Assembly: GCA_018669005.1 (NCBI GenBank)
Contig: JABJAL010000072.1
Location: 167,877 to 231,876, forward strand
DNA from: Nitrospinaceae bacterium
GTDB taxonomy: Bacteria; UBA8248
Length of the DNA stretch: 64,000 nt
Reading direction: 5' to 3'
Shown here: positions 46,164-54,628 of the stretch, one piece after another
Layout of the letters: the number at the start of each line of letters is the position of its first letter
How positions within the stretch are numbered: the stretch's first letter is position 1
Program-made: the position numbers and the translations under genes
Notes under the pieces: generated by a model
The model's input: only the letters and a program-made list of their open reading frames with translations
Database searches by the model: none
What the model was told of the DNA's origin: nothing

Positions 46164-47099
46164 GTGCCTTTTGTGCGCGTTCAGGTTCCCTCAAGTACGA
46201 CCAATCTTGGCCCGGGTTTTGATGCGCTCGGAGTTGCGCTCAACCTTTACAACCGTGTTGAATTAGACGAGCTTCCCTGGGGGCTTTCGATTCATGTTGA
46301 AGGAGAGGGTGCGGATGTCATCCCTCTCGATGAAACAAATATATCCGTCGAAGCTGTGAAGCGGGTCTATAAAAAAGCGGGTCGCACCTTGCCGGGCTTA
46401 TGGATGAAGCAGCGCAACCATATTCCATTGGCGAGAGGGTTGGGCAGCAGTTCGGCTGCTCTGGTCGGTGGGCTTGTCGGGGCGAATTTGTTGTTGGGCA
46501 ATCCACTTTCGATGGATGAGCTGGTGCAGTTGGGTGTGGAGATGGAAGGGCATCCGGATAATGTGGTGCCAGCGCTCGTTGGCGGATTCTGCATTTCAGC
46601 AATCAACGAAGACGGCAATACGCTCTACACGCGTGCGCCGGTTGTTGACCGATACCGGTGGGTGATTGTGGTTCCAGATTTTGAGGTCAGCACCAAAGAA
46701 GCTCGCAAGAAACTTCCCGAGCAGATTTCCCTTGCCGACGGCATCTATAATGTTCAACGCGTAGGTATGCTGATGGCGGCGTTTGCATATGGGCAAAATG
46801 AAAAGTTTCGAGAATCCATGCAGGATAAATTTCATCAGCCTTATCGGAAAGAGCTAATGGGGCCTCTCGACGAGGTGTTTGCCGCGGCCTACGAGGTGGG
46901 CGCGATGGGGGCCTGCATCAGCGGGGCCGGGCCCTGCGTTTTGGCCATATGCGATGAAAATGCGGGAAAGGTTGGACTCGCCATGCGTGAAGTTTACCGC
47001 AATCACGGAATCGGCACGAAAATGCACGTACTTAGAATTGCCTCGCTGGGTGCCCACGCAGTTGATGAGTTAGGAGATGACCTTGCAACTGCAGTCTGA
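46164..47099 (+). CDS. thrB: Homoserine kinase (GHMP family)
   Basis: 311 residues starting at GTG 46164 behind AAGGAG. GHMP kinase motifs: VPSSTTNLGPGFDALGVALN at the N-terminus, the ATP-binding PLARGLGSSSAALVGGL near residue 88 and the C-terminal GACISGAGPCVLAI near 250. It phosphorylates homoserine in threonine synthesis. Neither thrC nor hom is adjacent. It is the last gene of the operon beginning with the BFN-PDZ gene. Confidence 0.92.
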   Translation: MPFVRVQVPSSTTNLGPGFDALGVALNLYNRVELDELPWGLSIHVEGEGADVIPLDETNISVEAVKRVYKKAGRTLPGLWMKQRNHIPLARGLGSSSAALVGGLVGANLLLGNPLSMDELVQLGVEMEGHPDNVVPALVGGFCISAINEDGNTLYTRAPVVDRYRWVIVVPDFEVSTKEARKKLPEQISLADGIYNVQRVGMLMAAFAYGQNEKFRESMQDKFHQPYRKELMGPLDEVFAAAYEVGAMGACISGAGPCVLAICDENAGKVGLAMREVYRNHGIGTKMHVLRIASLGAHAVDELGDDLATAV

Positions 47100-47159
47100 T
47101 TTTTCGTCCAGGTTGATCTTCTTTGAATAGGACTACCGCAGGTGCTCTGTCTGTGGGGA

Positions 47160-47780
47160 TTATGTGGCGCTCTCTTCGGTGTTGTTTCCTCGTCGCCGAA
47201 TGTAATAGTGTACCGCGAACCAGATAGCGCCTGCGGCCACAATAAACGCAACAATATTTTTAGTGGTTCCCAGCATTTTCCGCAGAGTGTCCAACTCGTC
47301 GCCGAAATAAAAAGCGGCGAAAAACAAAACCGGGATACTCAGCGCGGCAGCAAGAAAGTCCATCCCGAAAAACCGCCAGACCGGCACACGCATCATCCCC
47401 GCTGCGAGAAACAATGGGGCCCTGAGCCCGGCTAAAAAACGACCGAAAAATACCGCCTTTCGACCATGCTTGCCAAAAAAACGCTCTACTTTTTTTAAAC
47501 GCCTCGGGTTAAGTATTGCCCTTACCGTGCGATGTTGCGTGGCGCGCGGCCCCCACCAGTATCCGAGGGAATATATAATCATGTCGCCAGACAGCACCCC
47601 GGCGAAATTAACGGCCAGGGCGTACTCGGCCTTGATTGTTCCAAGGTGAGTGAGATACCCCGAGACGATGATCGGAACATCTTCCGGCAAAGGCAACCCT
47701 AATCCGCAGAGCAAAAGAACGAGAAAAATCCCACCGTAGGTGAATTCTGCTAGGTATGCTTGGATGATCTCGAACATCAA
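47160..47780 (-). CDS. DedA-family membrane protein
   Basis: 206 residues with four to five hydrophobic helices and the DedA pattern: GIFLVLLLCGLGLPLPEDVP (with the conserved E and D), DMIIYSLGYWWG and FFGRFLAGLRAPLFLAAGMM (F-x-R-x3-G-x-R). DedA proteins are proton-driven lipid-carrier transporters, including undecaprenyl-phosphate flippases. The start at 47780 agrees with the family N-terminus. Confidence 0.9.
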   Translation of the reverse strand: MMFEIIQAYLAEFTYGGIFLVLLLCGLGLPLPEDVPIIVSGYLTHLGTIKAEYALAVNFAGVLSGDMIIYSLGYWWGPRATQHRTVRAILNPRRLKKVERFFGKHGRKAVFFGRFLAGLRAPLFLAAGMMRVPVWRFFGMDFLAAALSIPVLFFAAFYFGDELDTLRKMLGTTKNIVAFIVAAGAIWFAVHYYIRRRGNNTEESAT

Positions 47781-47840
47781 ACCTTGTTATCCAGGGCGCG
47801 GGAATTTGTAAAATGCTGATCAGATCGGCATTTCATCGAA

Positions 47841-48275
47841 TTATTTAGGTCCGACGCATTCCAGCATGTTTCCGTCCGGGTCAGAGAAAAAACAGATGAA
47901 TCGACCGGGTACAACTTCTGTCACCTCGCCCTGCATGGGAGCGCCAGCGGCTTTGAGCGACTTGTAGGCCTCCTCGACGCTCTCCACTGAGAAAGTGAAG
48001 TAGCGGACCCCTGTGCAAGCGTCAACCTTACCGGTGCCGCTGGGCGGGCCGGCCTCGGCTTGGGCAATTTTAAGTTGAACTTCACCGGCCTGGAACGCCT
48101 TAAAGCGAAAGGCCCCCGAGGCGCAACCCGACTGCTTGGCCACCTCGGCTGTAATTTTAACGTCGCGAACCTCGGGCAGGCCGAGTGTTTCACCGTAAAA
48201 TTTCGCCGCCACGTCCAAATCCTTCACGACGATTCCGAGGTCGATGGAATCTTTGGTCATTTTTATCAAAGCCAT
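47841..48275 (-). CDS. VOC/glyoxalase-superfamily protein
   Basis: 144 residues from ATG 48275 (AGGAGA seven bases upstream). Two beta-alpha-beta-beta-beta modules: DLGIVVKDLDVAAKFYGETLGLP and RYFTFSVESVEEAYKSLKAA, with FFSDPDGNMLECV at the end carrying the metal-ligand Glu. The substrate is unknown; the superfamily includes lyases, dioxygenases and resistance proteins. Confidence 0.82.
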   Translation of the reverse strand: MALIKMTKDSIDLGIVVKDLDVAAKFYGETLGLPEVRDVKITAEVAKQSGCASGAFRFKAFQAGEVQLKIAQAEAGPPSGTGKVDACTGVRYFTFSVESVEEAYKSLKAAGAPMQGEVTEVVPGRFICFFSDPDGNMLECVGPK

Positions 48276-48495
48276 GAAATTCTCTCCTGAGAGCATGATG
48301 ATTTCTGAACGAATTTACTCGTCCATCATTTGTCCAATAACAAGAGGATATCATCTCCTTGCGCACCCGGCCAAGAGGAAACATCTCCCCATGGGGCCCC
48401 TCTGGTTCCCCGAAGTGAAATTATGTACATTTGGGGAACCAAAAATAATTTCATTTCAGGCATTTTTAATAATATGTCTTGAAAAGGAGAAGACT
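48276..48495. other. Intergenic region ahead of the SDR remnant and MDR gene
   Basis: AT-rich towards its 3' end (48415-48480). It must hold divergent promoters for the VOC gene and for the 48496/48594 pair. No gene is seen. Confidence 0.35.
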
Positions 48496-48597
48496 ATGCG
48501 TCTGGAAGGGAAGGCTGCCATCGTGACGGGAGGCGGCGGGCTTGGATGGACTAAGGGAAAACTGAATTTTTTGAATGAAAGGGTGGTTGTGAAATGA
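48496..48597 (+). pseudogene. Remnant of an SDR gene, now a 33-codon leader overlapping the next gene
   Basis: AGGAG precedes ATG 48496. The first 17 codons encode MRLEGKAAIVTGGGGLG, the unmistakable start of a short-chain dehydrogenase with its glycine-rich loop. The following codons (WTKGKLNFLNERVVVK) do not match the family, and the frame stops at 48597, overlapping the next ATG by four bases. This looks like a deletion that removed the body of an SDR gene and placed its translation start ahead of the MDR dehydrogenase, possibly now acting as a coupling leader. Confidence 0.7.
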
Positions 48598-49640
48598 AAG
48601 CAGTATTGCTCAAATCGTTCGGTGGCGTTGAAAACCTTGAAGACAGAGAATGGCCAGAGCCCGAGGTCGGGGCTGGCGAGGTCAAGATAAAGTGCCGAAC
48701 GGTCTCGGTGAACCCGACCGATTACAAAGCGCGGCAGGGGGGAAGCGGCGGGGCATTGCCGATGCTTCTTGGGCGAGATGCCGCAGGCGTTGTCGATTCG
48801 GTGGGCGAGGGTGTTGATGATTTTTCGCCGGGTGATGAGGTGATGGCCTATCTTCCCCGTTTCGGGGAAAGCGGGGGCGAGGGTTATGCCGAATTCGTGA
48901 AAGTGCCCAGAGAATTTGTCGCGAAAAAACCAGTCAGTCTTTCGTTCGCCCAGGCGGCGGCGGTGCCCCTCGTTTCGCTAACGGCCTATGAATGTGTGGT
49001 TATGAAGTCACGCATCCAGCCGGGCGAGTGCGCTTTTGTCGCGGGTGGCTCTGGCGGGGTTGGGACAATGGCGATTCAGTTTCTCCGCCACCTCGGGGCC
49101 GACCCCATCATCACCACAGCGGGAAGCGATGAAAGCGCCGCCTATATCCACGAGCAGTTGGGGGTGCCCGAGAAAAATATTGTCCGCTATTCAGGCCTCT
49201 CGCTTGATGAGCTTGAAGAGCGCATTGTCGCGCTAAACGGCGGGCGGTTTCCCCGCGCGACGTTTGATCTTGTTGGCAAGGAGATGAAAAAACTCTGCGT
49301 GCGTGTTGTTGACTACTGGGGGCATTTTGTTTCCTGTGCCCCCGAGCCCGGCGCGCCCATCGATGAATTCTTCCATTCCCAAAACGGGCCCATGTTCACA
49401 AAATCCGCCTCGTTTCACAGCGTGTTCTTGCGCTCGCCGGTCCGGGGCGGCGGCAAGCCCTACTGGGGCACCTTCCAGGAGTCGATCGAAGTTATCCAAG
49501 GCTGGCTCGAAACCGGCGTCATCAAACCGCCCATGATAGAAGACATCGGCCCCCTGAGCGCTGAAAATATCGCTGAGGCCCACCGCCGCCTTGAGGCGGG
49601 TCACACCCGGGGCAAACTCGTTCTCACCGCCAGCGGCTAG
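48594..49640 (+). CDS. Zinc-less medium-chain dehydrogenase/quinone oxidoreductase-like protein
   Basis: 348 residues of the MDR superfamily. GroES-like N-terminal domain (VNPTDYKARQGG, LGRDAAGVVDSVGEGVDDF), then the Rossmann domain with VAGGSGGVGTMAIQFLRHLGA near residue 146. Structural zinc cysteines are absent, which suits the quinone reductase branch. It uses NADPH to reduce enones or quinones; the substrate is unknown. The start codon overlaps the stop of the SDR remnant. Confidence 0.85.
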   Translation: MKAVLLKSFGGVENLEDREWPEPEVGAGEVKIKCRTVSVNPTDYKARQGGSGGALPMLLGRDAAGVVDSVGEGVDDFSPGDEVMAYLPRFGESGGEGYAEFVKVPREFVAKKPVSLSFAQAAAVPLVSLTAYECVVMKSRIQPGECAFVAGGSGGVGTMAIQFLRHLGADPIITTAGSDESAAYIHEQLGVPEKNIVRYSGLSLDELEERIVALNGGRFPRATFDLVGKEMKKLCVRVVDYWGHFVSCAPEPGAPIDEFFHSQNGPMFTKSASFHSVFLRSPVRGGGKPYWGTFQESIEVIQGWLETGVIKPPMIEDIGPLSAENIAEAHRRLEAGHTRGKLVLTASG

Positions 49641-49796
49641 GCGGCGTGCTTCGTGGGCGTGTGTGGAGAGGTCGACAAAGCAATTCGGTGCTAGAATAAA
49701 ATCATCAAAGAGGGGTTGTCGGAGATAGACTGGGTTTCAATCCGGTGTTTTATTTAGTTTGGCTTTGCCGAATTTTCATATTTAAAGGAGAGCCCC

Positions 49797-50663
49797 ATGC
49801 CTGTCACAAAAGTAGACAGCAATTACTATCACGACCAAAGTGAGCGTCTGGCCCAGCAGCGGCCCAACGATCCGGCGGAAACGCCCTGGACGCCGATGCC
49901 CAAGCCGCTTTCCGAGTGCAAGGTGACGCTGGTATCGACCGCCGGAATCTTCGCCAAGGGCGATCAACCCTTCGACTACGGGCGCGAGTGGAACGAGCCC
50001 TCCTGGGGCGATCCCTCTCACCGAGAGATTCCCCGCACGGCGGGGCAGGATGACGTGATTTACAGTCATCTTCACATTGATACGAGTTTTTTAACGAAGG
50101 ACCGCAACGTGGCCTGGCCGGTGGATATTTTTAACGATTATGAAAAGGAAGAGAAAATCGGTGCCCTCGCCGATACGTTGTATTCCATCATGGGCTACAT
50201 CCCGAATTTCAACCCGCTTATCAAACGTACCGCCCCGCTGATGATTGAGAGTATGAAGGCTCAGGGTGTGGATGTGGCCTTTATCGTCCCCGTCTGACCG
50301 CTTTGCATCCGGTCCGGTGGACTGCTTCAGCGTGAAATCGAACGGGCGGGTATCGCCACGGTGTCTCTTAGCAATGTGCCTGAAATGACAGAGAAGGTTG
50401 CTGTGTCGCGGGCCGCATTTATCCAGTATCCCTTCGGGCGCCAGCTAGGGGATGTGGGCGATCGCGAGGGGCAAAAGAAGATTTGCGATGCCATGGCGGG
50501 TTTATTGGAGACGGCGACAGGCCCGAATTCCTTTGTGCATCTTCCCTTCGAGTGGCCCGAGCCGCCCGAGAAGACCAAGTGGCGCCCGGACATTCCTGCG
50601 CCCGGTGGAATTAGGCGCATGCAGGAGGAGGCGGAAGAGAAAAAAAAGACCGCCTCCAAGTAG
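49797..50663 (+). CDS. GrdB-like selenoprotein (glycine/sarcosine/betaine reductase selenoprotein B family), UGA read as Sec
   Basis: Reading the UGA at 50295-50297 as selenocysteine gives 288 residues. The N-terminal part matches the GrdB-related family (PKPLSECKVTLVSTAGIFAK, then GDPSHREIPRT, and a GxLAxxxYSxMG stretch). The break occurs in VAFIVPV-U-PLC, and the frame resumes with LLQREIERAGIATVSLSNVPE, so U167 and C170 form the U-x-x-C pair known from selenoprotein B. The final 40 residues are charged (EEAEEKKK). In clostridia GrdB binds the amine substrate of a reductase complex; no GrdA or GrdC partner is here, so this stand-alone relative has an unknown substrate. AAAGGAG precedes ATG 49797. 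Confidence 0.82.
50305..50325 (+). promoter_or_regulatory. Candidate SECIS hairpin of the GrdB-like gene
   Basis: GCAUCCG (50305-50311) can pair with UGGACUGC (50318-50325) with one bulged C and a G-U closing pair, leaving the loop GUCCGG. The loop begins with GU, but only 14 bases separate it from the UGA, shorter than in the other three genes. A second weak hairpin (UUCA/UGAA, loop GCG, 50326-50336) is an alternative. Confidence 0.45.
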
Positions 50664-50695
50664 AGCCAGCTTGGCGCAAGGGTTGTCTTCTAAAA

Positions 50696-51802
50696 ATGGA
50701 AAAAGAGATCGGACGACGGGGTTTCATCAAAAAGGCCGCCGCCTGGGGCATTGGGGCGGCGGGCTCGCTCGCGGGTTGCGGACGTGTTGGTTTTGAACCC
50801 CCTGGGAGTGCTGAAATTCCGTTGCCCGAGGCACAGGGGCTTATTTCCCGCGTATCCGAATCGTTATACCTGCCTCATCGTAAAGAGGGATTGTGGTTTA
50901 ATCCCTGGTGGCCGAGTCCTAATCGATTTGGCGCCTTTCTCCGCTGGAAGTTTTACTACCGAAATCCTTATCTCCCGAAAAAATCCAGTGCACCAAAAGT
51001 GGCCCGTGTCGCTAATGACGGTGCATATCTATCGCGACCTGAACGCACGGCCTCGATTACCTGGGCTGGACACTGCACGTTTGTCGTGAAAGACGGTGCT
51101 GATACATTTGTGACGGACCCACATTTTGGCCAGCGTGCGCTGATTTATAATCGGATGCAGCCTCCCGGCCTTCCGGTGGAAAAAATACCCGAAGACGCTT
51201 TTTGCGTTCTTTCGCATAATCACTACGACCACATGAACGAGTGGACGGTAAAAGCCCTGCCTAAAAGCGTCCAATGGTTTGTTCCAAAGGGGCTCGGCGG
51301 ATGGTTTCGCGAGCGGGGGCGCCAAGTTGAGGAGATGGACTGGTGGCAGAGCACCAAAAGAGGACGCTGGAAGATTACATGCCTTCCAATGCAACACTGG
51401 TCGAATCGAATTTGGATGGCGCGCAACGGATCATTGTGGTGCGGATGGCTGGTCGAGTCTGATGAGCGCAAGTATTTTTTCGGTGGCGATTCGGGATATT
51501 TTCATGGGTTTAAAGAGTTTGGGAAAAAATTTGGACCCATAGACGTGGCCATGCTCCCTATTGGAGCCTATGAGCCTCGCTGGTTCATGCGCTATGCGCA
51601 CATGAACCCGGAGGAGTCCTACCGCGCATTTCGTGAGCTTGGCGCGAAGTGGATGCTCCCGATGCACTGGGGAACGTTTGATTTGACGGATGAGCCCGTG
51701 GACCGGCCTCCCGACGATCTTAGGCGGGAGGTGGCCAAATTGGGTGGAAACATGGACCAAATCCGACTTATGGCGGTGGGTGAGAGGTGGCATTTGGGTT
51801 AA
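50696..51802 (+). CDS. Tat-exported MBL-fold lipoprotein (NAPE-PLD/UlaG-like)
   Basis: 368 residues. The N-terminus has a twin-arginine signal (GRRGFIKKAAAWGIG) ending in a lipobox SLAGC, so it is a folded, lipid-anchored periplasmic protein. The metallo-beta-lactamase domain has WAGHCTFVVKDGADTFVTDP, the metal motif LSHNHYDHM near residue 172, FFGGDSGYF near 261 and MHWGTFDLT near 322. This pattern matches the N-acylphosphatidylethanolamine phospholipase D branch, so a phospholipid diester substrate is plausible. It follows the GrdB-like gene by 32 bases. Confidence 0.83.
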   Translation: MEKEIGRRGFIKKAAAWGIGAAGSLAGCGRVGFEPPGSAEIPLPEAQGLISRVSESLYLPHRKEGLWFNPWWPSPNRFGAFLRWKFYYRNPYLPKKSSAPKVARVANDGAYLSRPERTASITWAGHCTFVVKDGADTFVTDPHFGQRALIYNRMQPPGLPVEKIPEDAFCVLSHNHYDHMNEWTVKALPKSVQWFVPKGLGGWFRERGRQVEEMDWWQSTKRGRWKITCLPMQHWSNRIWMARNGSLWCGWLVESDERKYFFGGDSGYFHGFKEFGKKFGPIDVAMLPIGAYEPRWFMRYAHMNPEESYRAFRELGAKWMLPMHWGTFDLTDEPVDRPPDDLRREVAKLGGNMDQIRLMAVGERWHLG

Positions 51803-51996
51803 AATGTACTATCGGCCTAAATAAATTTATTGATTGCACAGTTTTCAATTACCCGGTAGTGTTTGACTTACTTGGGGTTTCGCTGAATCTACATACGAGG
51901 GGTGCCGCGCTGGGGTACAATTAGTCTCTTTATTGTCTCATTCGCGTGGTCATCCTCCTCTCCTCTTCGATGCCGGAGGAAAGGAGCAAGTGAGTA
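51803..51996. promoter_or_regulatory. Promoter-bearing gap ahead of the MBL-REC gene
   Basis: A 194-base gap. TTTGACT at 51862-51868 could be a -35 element, with a poor -10 candidate (AATCTA or TACATA) near 51886-51895. AGGAG lies at 51980-51990, close to ATG 51997. Support is weak. Confidence 0.3.
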
Positions 51997-53415
51997 ATGA
52001 AAGTTCGATTTTGGGGAGTTCGCGGGTCGCTGGCCAAGCCAGGTCCGACCACGGTTCGCTACGGCGGCAATACTCCCTGTGTCCAGGTTACGATGGACGA
52101 TGGAACCGAGAATGTTTTCGATTGCGGCACCGGGATTCACGGCCTCGGTCAACAAATGATGGCCTCGGGTGTCTCTTCCCACAAGGGCAACCTCATCATA
52201 ACTCACACCCACTGGGACCATATTCAAGGTTTCCCGTTCTTTGTCCCGCTTTTTGTTCCTGGAAACGAGTGGAATATCTACGGCCCAGGCGGGATGGGCA
52301 ATCAGTTGAACACGACTCTTTCGGGTCAGATGTCATACAGCTATTTTCCGATTCATTTAGAGGCGCTTGGAGCGACGGTACGATTTTCTAATTTGGGTGA
52401 GGGCTTTTTCGATCTTGGCCGCGCCAGAATGTTTGTTCGCTACACAAATCATCCTTCCCTGACGCTTGCCTATCGCCTGGAGTCTGGTGGACAGACATTC
52501 GTCTACATACCCGATCACGAGCCACATTCGTTGCACCCCATGAACGCGCCGCCAGGTGCCAAGCCAATACACCATGAGGATCGTAGCCACTTGAAATTTC
52601 TCGAAGGGGCCGATCTGCTCATTCATGACGCGATGTATACGATGGATGAATACCCCTCAAAAATAGGGTGGGGCCATAGCCCGTTCGAGAAAGTGGTGGA
52701 CTACGCCATAGCCGGCCGGGTCAAGCGTCTTGCGTTTTTCCACCATGACCCCATGCGCGATGACCGTGCGATGGATAGGCTGGTGAAAAAAGCCATCAAG
52801 TATGCCAAGGGCGCAGAGCATGTTCCGGAGATTTTCGCCGCCAGTGATGACATGACTATCGATCTTCCCGAAAAAGCCAAAGTTCGGAAGCGCTCTTCGG
52901 TCAATAACCACCCGGCTGAAATTACATCCAATGACAAGTACCAGAAAAAGAAGGTTCTTATTGTGGACGATGATCGCCAAATGGTTCGTTTACTTGAAAC
53001 GACCCTTGAGGCCGAGGAGGGCATCACTTTTCTGCATGCGTATGACGGCAATGAAGCGGTGAAGGTGGCCCGCAAGGAGCATCCTGATCTCATATTGCTC
53101 GATCTCGAGCTGCCAGGGCTTCATGGCCTTGATGTCTGCCGCACGCTTCGCACTCACAAGAACCCCCGCATCAACGATGTGGCCATCATCGTTGTCACAG
53201 GAAAGCGTTTTGAGGAAGAGGATGTACTCGAATGCTTCGGGGCGGGCGCAACAGACTATATGACCAAGGAATTTGCCACGACCGGATTGCGCTCTCGGGT
53301 GCGCGGCTGGTTGATGCGGACTGCCTACCCCGTTGACCGTCGCCGGGAAAGTCGTCGGTTGGCCCGGGGAAGAAGGGTAGACGACCGTGGACGGAGGTCC
53401 TCAGACACGAATTAA
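51997..53415 (+). CDS. MBL-fold hydrolase fused to a response-regulator receiver domain
   Basis: 472 residues. Residues 1-275 are a metallo-beta-lactamase domain of the RNase Z/cyclic phosphodiesterase-like branch: MKVRFWGVRGSLAKPG, TVRYGGNTPCV, TH-THWDH near residue 69 and FIPDHEPH. A linker rich in Lys leads to a receiver domain at about residues 320-445 with VLIVDDD, phospho-acceptor Asp in ILLDLELPG and the conserved Thr/Lys in VVTGKR. The C-terminal 30 residues are Arg-rich. It appears to be a response regulator with an enzymatic output placed N-terminally, perhaps a cyclic-nucleotide or RNA hydrolase. No sensor kinase gene is adjacent. Confidence 0.87.
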   Translation: MKVRFWGVRGSLAKPGPTTVRYGGNTPCVQVTMDDGTENVFDCGTGIHGLGQQMMASGVSSHKGNLIITHTHWDHIQGFPFFVPLFVPGNEWNIYGPGGMGNQLNTTLSGQMSYSYFPIHLEALGATVRFSNLGEGFFDLGRARMFVRYTNHPSLTLAYRLESGGQTFVYIPDHEPHSLHPMNAPPGAKPIHHEDRSHLKFLEGADLLIHDAMYTMDEYPSKIGWGHSPFEKVVDYAIAGRVKRLAFFHHDPMRDDRAMDRLVKKAIKYAKGAEHVPEIFAASDDMTIDLPEKAKVRKRSSVNNHPAEITSNDKYQKKKVLIVDDDRQMVRLLETTLEAEEGITFLHAYDGNEAVKVARKEHPDLILLDLELPGLHGLDVCRTLRTHKNPRINDVAIIVVTGKRFEEEDVLECFGAGATDYMTKEFATTGLRSRVRGWLMRTAYPVDRRRESRRLARGRRVDDRGRRSSDTN

Positions 53416-53504
53416 AGCTCCCGCATCGGGCGGCCTGTCTCTTTGGTGATCTTTTTATCAAACGCTTTCATAATTGATTCATATTTATCCGCGAGGAGGC
53501 CTCT

Positions 53505-54314
53505 ATGCCGCGCATCGAAATTGGTGACATCCAAATTAACTACATCGAGGCGGGCGATCCTGCTGCTGATGCCATACTTTTTATTCCCGGCCTCATCGGG
53601 CTCTCAAAAATGTGGGAATTCCAGTTTCCCCATTTCTCGCCCCGCTATCGCTGCATCAGCTTCGACCATCGTGGCTCGGGCGAGAGCGACAAGCCCAAAG
53701 AGGGCTACACGACTGCCCAGATCGCCGCCGAGGCTCTGGGTGTGCTCGACCATCTGGGCATAGAGCGGGCGCATGTCGTGGGTGCCTCGACCGGGGGCTG
53801 CATCCTCCAAAACCTATCGCTCGACCACAAAGAGCGCGTGCGCCTCGCTATTTTCACCAATACCTGGACGGCGGCGGACGAATACATGACCCGCCTTCAA
53901 ATGGCGCGGCGGCGCATCCTCGAATCCTACGGTCAGGAGGCCTACATCGAGGTTAGCTCCATCTGGACCGGCGGGCCCACCATGTTCCGCAACGATCTCG
54001 AAATCATGCTGGAGCTTGAGAAAAAACAAAAAGCCACCATCGCCGACAGCGATATTTTAACCGCGCGAATCGACATGACCTTAGAGCATGATCGCCTCGC
54101 CGAAATTCCTAACATCGATAAAAAAGCGCTGATCATCGCCGCCAAGGATGACCCGCTCACGCCGCCCTATTACGCCGAGGACCTCAACACGATGATCAAG
54201 GGCTCGGCGCTTCATCTTCTTGAGTTTGGCGGCCATAATTCCTATCGCCGCAACCGAGAGGGCTGGAACGCTGCCGTCGATTCTTTTCTCACTGAGAACG
54301 AAAAAGGATCTTGA
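53505..54314 (+). CDS. Alpha/beta hydrolase
   Basis: 269 residues. Oxyanion region FIPGLIGLSKMWEF, FDHRGSGESDKP, nucleophile elbow VGASTGGCILQ (Ser near residue 93), acid in AAKDDPLTPP and catalytic His in LEFGGHNSYRRN. The elbow reads G-A-S-T-G. It is a typical cytoplasmic carboxylesterase, lactonase or C-C hydrolase; the substrate is unknown. A small charged gene follows after three bases. Confidence 0.85.
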   Translation: MPRIEIGDIQINYIEAGDPAADAILFIPGLIGLSKMWEFQFPHFSPRYRCISFDHRGSGESDKPKEGYTTAQIAAEALGVLDHLGIERAHVVGASTGGCILQNLSLDHKERVRLAIFTNTWTAADEYMTRLQMARRRILESYGQEAYIEVSSIWTGGPTMFRNDLEIMLELEKKQKATIADSDILTARIDMTLEHDRLAEIPNIDKKALIIAAKDDPLTPPYYAEDLNTMIKGSALHLLEFGGHNSYRRNREGWNAAVDSFLTENEKGS

Positions 54315-54317
54315 GCC

Positions 54318-54623
54318 ATGGCCAGACGCATTCGCAAACGACCCACCCCGCCCATGCCGGGCCACAGCGAGGAAACTGGTGCCCATCGCCTCCTCGGTCG
54401 CGCTTTCGCCAAGCTGGGCCATGAGAGAGCCCCTGCCTACCCGGGTGATAAAAAAGATCAGAATCTCACCAAAGAGCCCCTCGACCCCTTAGAGGAAAAA
54501 GAGCGTGAGGAAATCCGCATCTCGGCCATGAAGCGCGCCGCCGAGCGCGATCGCCTGCGCAAAGAGAAAAACGAGAAAAAACCCAAGGAAAGACCCCCTG
54601 AGGATTTTTATTTTTCGCCGTGA
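54318..54623 (+). CDS. Small charged protein of unknown function
   Basis: 101 residues, very rich in Lys, Arg and Glu with many prolines (MARRIRKRPTPPMPGH at the start, EKNEKKPKERPPEDFYFSP at the end). No membrane segment and no recognised domain; probably disordered. It starts three bases after the hydrolase stop, so it is in the same operon, and it is the last gene before the AT-rich island. Confidence 0.6.
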   Translation: MARRIRKRPTPPMPGHSEETGAHRLLGRAFAKLGHERAPAYPGDKKDQNLTKEPLDPLEEKEREEIRISAMKRAAERDRLRKEKNEKKPKERPPEDFYFSP

Positions 54624-54628
54624 GGTAG

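Noticed and set aside
48244..48495. Possible additional small gene upstream of the SDR remnant
   Set aside because: The open frame covering this stretch runs antisense through the VOC gene start and has no independent start signal.
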